A stretch of DNA of 42,611 nt from Bin80 sp022820435 (GTDB lineage Bacteria > Bacteroidota > Rhodothermia > Rhodothermales > Bin80). Made by a program: the position numbers and the translations under genes. Under the pieces are notes generated by a model. The model searched no databases. It saw only the letters and a list, made by a program, of their open reading frames with translations, and was not told the DNA's origin. Shown piece by piece: positions 35,897 through 42,611 of this stretch. Position 1 is the first letter of the stretch; each line of letters opens with the position of its first letter. The stretch lies in contig JAJEFL010000060.1 of NCBI GenBank assembly GCA_022820435.1, positions 1 through 42,611 on the forward strand, read 5' to 3'.

Positions 35897-36349
35897 ATGT
35901 TGCAAAGCAAAAAACAGACAAAAACTCTTCCTCATGGAATGAAAGATTCGTTAGGTACGGCGAATCTCAACATCATTTCAGGTGGAACTGACCTTAAAGG
36001 CTCTTTGACTTCTACTTCCGATACGCGGCTAGCCGGCAGTCTTGAAGGAAGTCTTCAGGTTGAGGGCACCGTAGTGATCACCGAAAACGGGGTGGTGACC
36101 GGGTCCGTTCGGGCCGAAAACATCAACATATCCGGTTCCATCGAAGGAGAGATCACGGCGACGGAGAAGGTGCTGCTGACCAGTACCGCAAGAGTAGAAG
36201 GGACCATCCATGCGGATCGGTTAGTCATTGAGGAAGGGGCCATCTTCAACGGTGAGTGTCAGACAGGACCGAAATCCGAGGCGATTGCATCCAAATTTGT
36301 GGCCACATCCAATGGAGCAGATGAGCGATTGGCAGAACAGTTTGCGTGA
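35897..36349 (+). CDS. Bactofilin (polymer-forming cytoskeletal protein)
   Basis: 150 residues. The central domain (about 22-125) shows the right-handed beta-helix repeats of bactofilins: LNIISGGTDLKGSL, TRLAGSLEGSL, GTVVITENGVVTGSV, NINISGSIEGEI, ARVEGTIHADRLVIEEGAIFNG. The flanking tails are polar and unstructured, as in the family. Bactofilins assemble nucleotide-independent filaments at the inner membrane that position cell-wall enzymes; the preceding M23 peptidase is the likely client. Its last 38 bp overlap the atpZ gene, linking shape and ATP synthase genes in one transcription unit. A 200-bp gap separates it from the peptidase gene, enough for its own promoter. Confidence 0.93.
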   Translation: MLQSKKQTKTLPHGMKDSLGTANLNIISGGTDLKGSLTSTSDTRLAGSLEGSLQVEGTVVITENGVVTGSVRAENINISGSIEGEITATEKVLLTSTARVEGTIHADRLVIEEGAIFNGECQTGPKSEAIASKFVATSNGADERLAEQFA

Positions 36350-36530
36350 TGCCTCGCCCTATCTCAGCCTCGGCATGCAGTTAGGCATGACCATGGTTGC
36401 ATTTGCATTCGGCGGCTATCTTCTGGACCGACTGCTTGGAACCACCCCATGGCTGATCCTGACGGGTTCAATCATCGGGATGGTCTGCATATTTGTGCGA
36501 TTGATCCATATCTTAAACCACCGTGCATAG
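36312..36530 (+). CDS. atpZ: AtpZ/AtpI-family small membrane protein (F0F1 gene 1)
   Basis: 72 residues from the ATG at 36312, inside the bactofilin tail. An earlier in-frame ATG lies deep in bactofilin coding sequence and is unlikely. After a short polar N-terminus (SDWQNSLRDASPYLSLG) there are two membrane helices with the family motif GYLLDRLLGTTPWL and a following GSIIGMVCIFVRLI. These proteins are encoded at the head of ATP synthase operons and help assembly of the c-ring or Mg2+/Ca2+ handling; they are not part of the finished enzyme. Spacing of 81 bp to the next gene. Confidence 0.8.
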   Translation: MEQMSDWQNSLRDASPYLSLGMQLGMTMVAFAFGGYLLDRLLGTTPWLILTGSIIGMVCIFVRLIHILNHRA

Positions 36531-36573
36531 GATATTGTGCGCTTCGCAAAAAAATCTCCCCCTTTTTCTGATC

Positions 36574-36601
36574 TTGTTCGCACCAATTTCGTATACCTTG
36601 G
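36574..36601 (+). promoter_or_regulatory. Possible Bacteroidota-type promoter before the atpI-like gene
   Basis: TTG at 36574-36576, 17 nt, then TACCTTGG at 36594-36601, one mismatch from TAnnTTTG. It would start transcription only a few bases before the ATG at 36612, giving an almost leaderless transcript for the atp genes. Confidence 0.3.
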
Positions 36602-36611
36602 TTTAAGATAG

Positions 36612-36887
36612 ATGAGTTCGGTATGGAGCATGGGACTTGGGGCACTTCTGGGATTGTGTTATACGTTCGCAAATGTGCTGGTGGTGCGGATTGCCCGGAA
36701 CACATCGAAGTTTGTGCCCATAGTACTTGGCGGAATGGTGTTGCGTATGTTTGCAGCCCTGACCGCTTTAATGATCATCATTCAATTATTTCCTGTTATA
36801 CTCCCCGTCTTTACGGGAACGTTTTTGTTCATCGTTTTGATCGGGATTTTCGCTGAGATTGCCTGGTTGATCCGTCAAGAAAACTGA
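36612..36887 (+). CDS. AtpI-like membrane protein (ATP synthase subunit I type)
   Basis: 91 residues, almost entirely hydrophobic, with three to four membrane helices (about 5-25, 34-60, 66-87) separated by short basic turns (RIARNTSK). Size, topology and position directly before atpB fit the variable AtpI-like/subunit I proteins, which vary so much in sequence that only context makes the assignment firm. Its stop TGA shares one base with the atpB ATG (TGATG), so atpB translation is probably coupled to it. Confidence 0.65.
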   Translation: MSSVWSMGLGALLGLCYTFANVLVVRIARNTSKFVPIVLGGMVLRMFAALTALMIIIQLFPVILPVFTGTFLFIVLIGIFAEIAWLIRQEN

Positions 36888-37987
36888 TGCGTCCAGTACG
36901 CCGTTTTACTTACTTATTGTGCCTGACCGTATTTTGGCCATCCATGAGCGTTCTGGCTGCCGAGGACGGAGAGTTTGACGCAGTCCACCATACTGCCGAT
37001 GCTTATTATCTGGACTTTCTGCCCATCGGGAAGGTGGAGTTGCCCCGGATTTTCATCCTTCGCAGTGAATCGGACGGCTACGGCCTGCGCGTATTCCGAT
37101 CCACAAAAAATGCGCTTCAATCCGGCGAACTTGCCGCCGAATTTGTAATTAACAAGGACACCACGATCTACGCTCCCGGAGACAGTCTCCAGACACTGAT
37201 CGACAAAGGAAAGCATCTGGATGCAAAATTGATCCCCGCCAATGATCAATCGGCAATCATTCTGGATTTATCCATGACCAAGCATCTGGTATTCGCTCTG
37301 CTCGCATCCGGGATTTTGCTGGCCATCTTTGTGCAGTTGGCCAACCGGTACAAACGCGGGATTGGGCGTACCAGTGCTCCCCGGGGACTCGTCCAGAATC
37401 TGTTTGAAACGCTGGTCATTTTTGTTCGGGATGACATCGCAGTCCCCAACTTGGGCAAGCAGCATTACCAGCGCTTTCTGCCCTACCTGTTAACGGCATT
37501 TTTCTTTATTCTGACCTGCAATCTGCTGGGACTTGTCCCCTTTGGTGCAACCGCAACATCTAACCTGAACATTACGGCAGTTCTGGCAGCATTCACCTTT
37601 GTATTGACGCAGACCAATGGATCCAGAGATCACTGGCGGCATGTATTCTGGCCTCCTGGAATGCCAGTCCTAGTCAAAATTCTCTTGATTCCAACCGAGA
37701 TTATGGGGCTCTTCACCAAACCGATTGCGCTTGCGATTCGGCTTTTTGCCAATCTCACTGCCGGGCACCTGGTGATTCTTAGTCTTATCGGAATGATTTT
37801 CACATTTACCAATCTGTTTGGTGAAGCGGTAGGCTACGGTGTTGTGCCGATCAGCCTCGGCTTTACCTTATTCGTGATGTGTCTTGAAGTGCTCATTGCA
37901 TTCATTCAAGCCTACATCTTCACTATTCTGTCCGCACTGTTCATTGGGATGGCCATTGCCGAACATTCGCACAGTGAGGCACATTAA
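36887..37987 (+). CDS. atpB: ATP synthase F0 subunit a, with periplasmic N-terminal extension
   Basis: 366 residues, about 100 more than E. coli subunit a. The extra part is N-terminal: a signal-like segment (MRPVRRFTYLLCLTVFWPSMSVLAA) and a ~100-residue polar domain (about 26-130), as often seen in Bacteroidota. The conserved membrane core follows, with helices from LVFALLASGILLAIFV onward, FFFILTCNLLGLVPFGATATSNLN, and the essential Arg in KPIALAIRLFANLTAGH, which faces the c-ring carboxylate. The terminal segment (FIQAYIFTILSALFIGMAI) is typical. Overlaps the upstream gene by one base; atpE follows after 34 bp. Confidence 0.95.
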   Translation: MRPVRRFTYLLCLTVFWPSMSVLAAEDGEFDAVHHTADAYYLDFLPIGKVELPRIFILRSESDGYGLRVFRSTKNALQSGELAAEFVINKDTTIYAPGDSLQTLIDKGKHLDAKLIPANDQSAIILDLSMTKHLVFALLASGILLAIFVQLANRYKRGIGRTSAPRGLVQNLFETLVIFVRDDIAVPNLGKQHYQRFLPYLLTAFFFILTCNLLGLVPFGATATSNLNITAVLAAFTFVLTQTNGSRDHWRHVFWPPGMPVLVKILLIPTEIMGLFTKPIALAIRLFANLTAGHLVILSLIGMIFTFTNLFGEAVGYGVVPISLGFTLFVMCLEVLIAFIQAYIFTILSALFIGMAIAEHSHSEAH

Positions 37988-38021
37988 GCATATAAACTAA
38001 ACCCTTAACTATTTTTTACAC

Positions 38022-38252
38022 ATGGACGCACTAGCTCTCGCATACCTCGGAGCCGGCCTCGGAGCCGGCCTCGTCGCCATCGGAACCGGACTCGGCATTG
38101 GCCGACTAGCCGGCCCTGCTATGGAGGGAACCGCCCGCCAGCCCGAGGCAACCAATGATATTCGGACCACAATGATTATTGCGGCCGCCCTGATTGAAGG
38201 GGTGGCACTGTTCGGATTGGTTATCTCCTTTATCCTTGCCTTTAAATCCTAG
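38022..38252 (+). CDS. atpE: ATP synthase F0 subunit c
   Basis: 76 residues forming the two-helix hairpin of the rotor ring. The first helix is Gly-rich (GAGLGAGLVAIGTGLGIG), the polar loop is ARQPEA, and Glu59 in AALIEGVALFG is the ion-carrying carboxylate. The residue after Glu59 is Gly, not the Ser/Thr of sodium-type rings, so proton coupling is more likely; this is an inference from the motif. It lies 34 bp after atpB and 9 bp before atpF. Confidence 0.97.
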   Translation: MDALALAYLGAGLGAGLVAIGTGLGIGRLAGPAMEGTARQPEATNDIRTTMIIAAALIEGVALFGLVISFILAFKS

Positions 38253-38261
38253 ACCATCATC

Positions 38262-38795
38262 ATGGTGCTTGCCGCAAACCTACTGAGTGCCAATGTTGGT
38301 CTGGTCATCTGGCTGACGGTGGTCTTTCTGGCCCTCCTGCTCCTGCTTCGGCGATATGCATGGGGGCCGATCACGACTGCTTTATCTGAACGGGAGAAAA
38401 CTATTGCGGCCTCTATGAACCGGGCCGAGGAAGCTCTCGCAGAAAGCAGGCGCATACAGGAAAGTAATCAGCAGGCGCGACGTGAAGCCGAGCAGGATGC
38501 ACAGCGGCTGCTTCGTGAAGCCCACGAAGAGGCACAGCGAATCCGTGACCGGGAGACGCAGCGCACACAGGAAGAGATCACCGCAATGCGTGAACAGGCG
38601 CGGGAGGAGATTGAGCGTGATAAGGAACGTGCATTGCAGGCGCTTCGGAGTGAAGTTTCGGATCTGGCGATCCTTGCCGCCGAGAAAGTACTCCAGGAAA
38701 ATCTGGATACCTCACGCCAGCGCGCACTTGTTAACCGTTTTATTGACGGACTGACATCACGCGGCGGAAGTAACCAGCCTCCCTATCAGGCATGA
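38262..38795 (+). CDS. atpF: ATP synthase F0 subunit b
   Basis: 177 residues. One N-terminal membrane helix (about 10-30, VGLVIWLTVVFLALLLLL) precedes a long, highly charged helix (40-150) with many Arg/Glu/Gln, forming the peripheral stalk dimer, and a C-terminal segment that contacts delta. The length is normal for the family. Only one b-type gene is present, so the stalk is a homodimer. The gene's last bases overlap atpH (ATGA). Confidence 0.95.
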   Translation: MVLAANLLSANVGLVIWLTVVFLALLLLLRRYAWGPITTALSEREKTIAASMNRAEEALAESRRIQESNQQARREAEQDAQRLLREAHEEAQRIRDRETQRTQEEITAMREQAREEIERDKERALQALRSEVSDLAILAAEKVLQENLDTSRQRALVNRFIDGLTSRGGSNQPPYQA

Positions 38796-39325
38796 TCTCC
38801 TCTGCGGTAGCACAGCGCTATGCACAGGCGCTCTACACCGAGACAACAACCATTGCCTCGGTCACCGGTGATGTAAACCTGCTCATCGAAACGCTGGATA
38901 ATTCTCCAGAGTTGGAGCAGTGCATAAAAAGCCCTGTTGTGCCCCGGCATAAGAAGTCTGCCGTTCTGCAAACTCTGTTTGCAGAACATCTCCATGCGGT
39001 GACCTTGCGGTTTCTGCAGATGCTGGTGCAACGGGGTAGAGAATCACTGCTGCGTATGATTCTGGATCAGTTTCTAACCCTGGCCGACGAGTCGCAGGGA
39101 ATCATTCCTGTGCATACCCGTGTGTACTCGGAGTTATCCCCGGATGAGCAGGCCCGTCTGCAAAACGTGCTAAGCACACATCTGAACCGTACCGTGCGCC
39201 TTCATGTAACCAAAGATCCGGCCCTGATCGGGGGCATCGTGCTGAAAATTGGAGATACGGTCTATGACGGCAGTGTACAGCATCAGCTCGCGCTACTGCA
39301 GGCCCGCCTGCATGTGCAAGCCTAA
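38792..39325 (+). CDS. atpH: ATP synthase F1 subunit delta
   Basis: 177 residues. The N-terminal helical domain begins AVAQRYAQALYTE, and the C-terminal part carries the family signature DPALIGGIVLKIGDTVYDGSVQHQLALLQ. It links the peripheral stalk to the top of the alpha/beta ring. Translation is coupled to atpF by a 4-bp overlap; atpA follows after 15 bp. Confidence 0.95.
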   Translation: MISSAVAQRYAQALYTETTTIASVTGDVNLLIETLDNSPELEQCIKSPVVPRHKKSAVLQTLFAEHLHAVTLRFLQMLVQRGRESLLRMILDQFLTLADESQGIIPVHTRVYSELSPDEQARLQNVLSTHLNRTVRLHVTKDPALIGGIVLKIGDTVYDGSVQHQLALLQARLHVQA

Positions 39326-39340
39326 TTAAGTAATTACGAA

Positions 39341-40936
39341 ATGACAACGGCTATACGACCCGATGAAGTCACCGCACTCCTCAAACAGGAACTCGGCGGT
39401 TTCGAATCCACGACAGATGTATATGAAGTGGGAACCGTTCTACAGGTAGGGGACGGCATCGCCCGACTCTACGGTCTGTCAAAGGTGCAGTCTGGAGAAT
39501 TGATCGTGTTCCCGGAACGCGATGCAACCGGCATGGTTCTGAATCTGGAGGAAGACAATGTAGGGGTAGTTCTCTTTGGAGAGGTGCAGGATGTGAAAGA
39601 AGGCGATCAGGCGCGTCGAACCCGCCGGATCGCCTCCATCCAGGTGACCGAGAGCATGTTGGGGCGGGTGATTGACCCACTAGGCAATGTGCTCGACGGT
39701 AAGGGAGCCCTTACCGGCGAAACCTGCGAAATGCCTCTGGAACGCAAAGCACCCGGCGTTATTTATCGCCAGCCCGTATCGGAACCCATCGTAACCGGTA
39801 TCAAGGCGATTGACTCCATGATCCCGATTGGCCGCGGACAGCGGGAACTGGTGATTGGTGACCGGCAAACCGGTAAGACTGCGGTACTGATTGATACGAT
39901 CATCAGTCAGCGTTCCACCCACGAGACCGATGCACCGGTCTACTGTATCTATGTTGCGATTGGGCAGAAAGCCTCCACAGTTGCACAGGTTGCCCGTGCA
40001 CTGGAGGAGCATGGGGCCATGGATTACACCGTGATCGTGAACGCACCGGCTTCGGTTGCCGCCCCCCTCCAGTTTATTGCGCCTTTCGCCGGTGCCTGTA
40101 TCGGGGAATACTTTCGGGACACGGGCCGCCATGCGTTAGTGATTTATGACGACTTATCCAAGCAGGCCGTGGCCTACCGGCAGGTTTCGCTTCTGCTTCG
40201 GCGGCCGCCGGGGCGTGAGGCCTACCCGGGAGATGTTTTTTATCTCCACAGCCGCCTGTTAGAGCGTGCCGCCAAGATCACCGCAAGTCAGGAGATTGCC
40301 TCCAAAATGAACGACTTGCCGGACTCTTTGAGGGACAAGGTGAAAGGAGGCGGGTCCTTAACGGCGCTGCCGGTCATCGAGACCCAGGCTGGAGCCGTGG
40401 ATGCCTATATCCCGACCAATGTAATTTCTATTACAGACGGACAGATTTATCTGGAACCCGACCTGTTTAATGCGGGCATACGCCCGGCAATCAATGTGGG
40501 AATTTCCGTGAGCCGTGTCGGCGGCAGTGCGCAGATCAAGGCGATGAAGTCTGCTGCGGGGATGTTGCGGCTGGATCTGGCCCAGTACCGGGAACTGGAG
40601 GCCTTCTCCAAGTTCGGATCCGATCTTGATCCTGCGACGCAGCGGCAATTGCGGCGTGGGGAGTGCCTTGTTGAACTGCTCAAACAGGGGCAGTTTGCAC
40701 CCGTACCGGTGGAGGAGCAGGTGGCCATCATCTTTATCGGCAGCGAAGGCCTTCTGGATACGGTTGCTGTATCCGATATTGACCGCTTCGAAACAGAATT
40801 GCTTGAAAACCTTCGGGTTCGTGCCTCAGATGCCCTTGCCAGCATTCGGGATACCGGCATGTTGACCGATGAAGCCAAGGAGGCTTTCCGTCAGGAGGCA
40901 GCGAGACTTGTTAATCTTTATGCTGCAAAAGCCTGA
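39341..40936 (+). CDS. atpA: ATP synthase F1 subunit alpha
   Basis: 531 residues. It has an N-terminal beta-barrel (about 25-95), then the nucleotide-binding domain with P-loop GDRQTGKT (173-180), VYCIYVAIGQKASTVAQ, ALVIYDDLSKQAVAYRQ, and the ISVSRVGGSAQ segment containing the arginine finger that reaches into the catalytic beta site. The C-terminal helical domain starts near RLDLAQYRELEAFSKFGSDLD. All key residues of a non-catalytic alpha subunit are present. Its stop shares a base with the atpG start (TGATG). Confidence 0.97.
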   Translation: MTTAIRPDEVTALLKQELGGFESTTDVYEVGTVLQVGDGIARLYGLSKVQSGELIVFPERDATGMVLNLEEDNVGVVLFGEVQDVKEGDQARRTRRIASIQVTESMLGRVIDPLGNVLDGKGALTGETCEMPLERKAPGVIYRQPVSEPIVTGIKAIDSMIPIGRGQRELVIGDRQTGKTAVLIDTIISQRSTHETDAPVYCIYVAIGQKASTVAQVARALEEHGAMDYTVIVNAPASVAAPLQFIAPFAGACIGEYFRDTGRHALVIYDDLSKQAVAYRQVSLLLRRPPGREAYPGDVFYLHSRLLERAAKITASQEIASKMNDLPDSLRDKVKGGGSLTALPVIETQAGAVDAYIPTNVISITDGQIYLEPDLFNAGIRPAINVGISVSRVGGSAQIKAMKSAAGMLRLDLAQYRELEAFSKFGSDLDPATQRQLRRGECLVELLKQGQFAPVPVEEQVAIIFIGSEGLLDTVAVSDIDRFETELLENLRVRASDALASIRDTGMLTDEAKEAFRQEAARLVNLYAAKA

Positions 40937-41859
40937 TGGCAACTCTACGTGACATCCGTACGCGTATCGGCTCGGTCCAGAATACGCAGCAGGTCACCCG
41001 GGCCATGAAGATGGTGGCGGCGGCAAAACTGCGCCGTGCACAGGAAAATATCTTCAAGACCCGGCCGTACGCGTACAAGATTGGGGAAATCATTGAGCAC
41101 CTCAAATGCCAGGGCGAGGTAGAGTCACACCCCCTGCTTCGTCCACATGAAGAGGTGAACGGGGCGCTCATCATTGTCATTACAGGGGATCGAGGATTGG
41201 CGGGGGCCTTCAACAGCAATGTGATCAAGACAGCAGAGTCCCTGATTCACTCACACTACACCGAACTCCACGCAAAGGGGACCCTGCAGATTGTCGGGGC
41301 CGGCCGCAAGGGGGCCGAGTACTTCCGTAAGCGCGGGTACAAGATGGCAGCAGATCTCAGCGATGTTTTCCGGGACTTAACCTTTGATACCGCTCTCAGC
41401 ATCGGAAACTTAGCCATGGAGGGCTATACAGAGGGAAAATGGGATGAGGTGAAACTCGTCTACAATGAATTCAAGAATACCATTGCGCAGAACCGGATTG
41501 CTGCTCCGCTGATTCCAATCCCGCCGGAACAGTTTAAAACTCCGGTAATGCGACAGGAGAACGTTGCGGCCCCTGATATACAGGACCGTTACCGTGCGGA
41601 TTACATCTTTGATCCGAATTCCGCAGATATCCTGAATACCCTCATCCCGAAATTCGTCAACTTCGAGATCTGGCATGCCTTACTGGAATCTGCTGCGGCA
41701 GAGCATGGCGCACGCATGGTGGCGATGGATAATGCCACCGCAAACGCCACGGAGCTCCTGCGTGCATTACGCCTGCAGTATAATCGTGCCCGCCAAAGTG
41801 CAATCACCACCGAGATCCTGGAAATCATCAGTGGCGCAAACGCACTGGAGGACGTGTGA
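40936..41859 (+). CDS. atpG: ATP synthase F1 subunit gamma
   Basis: 307 residues. The N-terminal helix (LRDIRTRIGSVQNTQQVTRAMKMVAAAKLR) and the C-terminal helix (ATELLRALRLQYNRARQSAITTEILEIISGANAL) form the coiled-coil shaft. The middle Rossmann-like domain contains ITGDRGLAGAFNSNV. It is slightly longer than E. coli gamma (~287) owing to insertions in the middle domain. Last gene of the operon: a hairpin terminator follows 130 bp later and atpD/atpC (beta, epsilon) are not present. Confidence 0.97.
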   Translation: MATLRDIRTRIGSVQNTQQVTRAMKMVAAAKLRRAQENIFKTRPYAYKIGEIIEHLKCQGEVESHPLLRPHEEVNGALIIVITGDRGLAGAFNSNVIKTAESLIHSHYTELHAKGTLQIVGAGRKGAEYFRKRGYKMAADLSDVFRDLTFDTALSIGNLAMEGYTEGKWDEVKLVYNEFKNTIAQNRIAAPLIPIPPEQFKTPVMRQENVAAPDIQDRYRADYIFDPNSADILNTLIPKFVNFEIWHALLESAAAEHGARMVAMDNATANATELLRALRLQYNRARQSAITTEILEIISGANALEDV

Positions 41860-41989
41860 CTGTATCCGTGACACTTCCTATCGAGTTTCTATAGCCCGTT
41901 GCGCCACTTGATTCTTTGAGGAGTCACGTCAGACCCGATCTGCCAAACAGGCAAATCTGACTTGGTTGATTGCTACATCCCCAACCCAA

Positions 41990-42034
41990 AGCACCCCGGC
42001 ATCTTTCGATACCGGGGTGCTCTGTTTCTTTTAA
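41990..42034 (+). terminator. Rho-independent terminator of the atp operon
   Basis: AGCACCCCGG (41990-41999) pairs with CCGGGGTGCT (42012-42021), a perfect 10-bp GC-rich stem with extra ATC/GAT pairing in the loop, followed by CTGTTTCTTTT. It lies between convergent atpG and the T9SS-exported gene and may work in both directions, though the T-run is better on the plus strand. Confidence 0.85.
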
Positions 42035-42061
42035 CCAAGTCGTGAGGCGACTCAGTACAGG

Positions 42062-42611
42062 TTATTTCACCAGCGTCATGCGACCGGTCTTCACATACCG
42101 ACTCTCTGCTCCGGTTGCAATCATCCGGTACAGATAGGTGCCGGAGGCAAGGTTCACTGCATTGATCTCCATGTTCCGGTTCGCGCCCGCTTCAAACTCC
42201 TTCGCCGGCAGGGTCATCACTTCCCGGCCCAGCATGTCGACCACCTGCAATGTGACCTGTGCAGGCTCCGGAAGATCAAACTGGATCCGTGTAGACGGAT
42301 TGAACGGGTTCGGATAGTTGCCATGAAGCGCAAACTCTGTTGGAAGTTCGTCAATCTCATCCACAACACTGGTCACCGTCTGCGTGGAGATTCTATCTCC
42401 ACGGATATCTACGCCGAAGATCTCAAAGCCGATGGCCATCACATTCTTCGTTCCCGACAGGTTCAGGATCACCGTCTCCCCTTCATACCCGTTCAGCGAT
42501 ACTTCAAACACATCAATCTCCTCCTCCCCCTGTGCCGCTTTCACCTGAATATTATGCAATCCAGGCTCAAGAGCCAGATAATTCGTGGCATTGCCAAACT
42601 TGATATTGTTT
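42062..42611 (-). CDS. C-terminal part of a T9SS-exported protein (sorting domain), partial
   Basis: The minus-strand frame is open from the right edge to the stop at 42062, so only the last ~183 residues are seen. The first ~85 residues (FGNATNYLALEPGLHNIQVKA, DVFEVSLNGYEGETVILNLSG) look like the end of a DUF4397-type beta-sandwich. The final ~85 residues are a type A T9SS sorting domain: a GNYPNPFNPSTRIQFDLP motif, VVDMLGREV, LASGTYLYRM and a basic end (KTGRMTLVK). The sorting domain directs export through the type IX system and is removed at the cell surface. Domains further N-terminal are outside the window. Confidence 0.9.
   Translation of the reverse strand, partial: NNIKFGNATNYLALEPGLHNIQVKAAQGEEEIDVFEVSLNGYEGETVILNLSGTKNVMAIGFEIFGVDIRGDRISTQTVTSVVDEIDELPTEFALHGNYPNPFNPSTRIQFDLPEPAQVTLQVVDMLGREVMTLPAKEFEAGANRNMEINAVNLASGTYLYRMIATGAESRYVKTGRMTLVK

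Overview
The window looks like a piece of a Bacteroidota-type chromosome, most likely from the Rhodothermota (Rhodothermales) branch. The clues are a SusC/SusD pair, a C-terminal type IX secretion (T9SS) sorting domain, a GWxTD-family protein, CRTAC1-like FG-GAP/VCBS lipoproteins with ASPIC/UnbV domains, a TAnnTTTG-type promoter in front of susC, and an ATP synthase operon that ends at the gamma subunit without beta and epsilon. The lineage is an inference from gene content; no rRNA or tRNA gene is visible.

Layout. 1-1361 (minus) is the N-terminal part of a secreted Calx-beta repeat protein that runs off the left edge. aroA (plus) follows at 1626. From 20087 down to 2964 lies one long, tightly packed minus-strand gene series: susC, susD, a small lipoprotein, two ~1210-residue VCBS lipoproteins, a 717-residue TPR+VCBS lipoprotein, a GWxTD-family secreted protein, and a short MGMT-family protein. 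No glycoside hydrolase, SusE/F or sigma/anti-sigma pair is present, so this is not an ordinary polysaccharide locus. A ~1 kb gap holding the susC promoter, an inverted repeat and a possible decayed gene separates it from the divergent recJ.

21098-26946 (plus) carries recJ, a secreted M14 zinc peptidase overlapping it, and a hybrid protein with a TIM-barrel-like N-terminus and several membrane helices. A glycosyltransferase-like gene converges on it. 28208-29563 is a tandem duplication of a small coiled-coil membrane protein gene, whose copies differ by one 21-bp heptad unit; the duplicated block also carried along the 3' tip of mlaC. Upstream on the same strand are mlaC and tolC. A lone AAA ATPase with more AT-rich codons sits between tolC and a GluQRS gene.

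34451-41859 (plus) is a housekeeping series: DUF721/DciA, an M23 peptidase and a bactofilin (a cell-envelope shape pair), then atpZ, atpI-like, atpB, atpE, atpF, atpH, atpA and atpG, closed by a strong hairpin. The right edge holds the C-terminus of a T9SS-exported protein on the minus strand.

The part most worth attention is the 17-kb SusCD-VCBS operon: a nutrient-uptake-type outer-membrane transporter co-transcribed with three multi-repeat, probably calcium-binding lipoproteins of unknown ligand.
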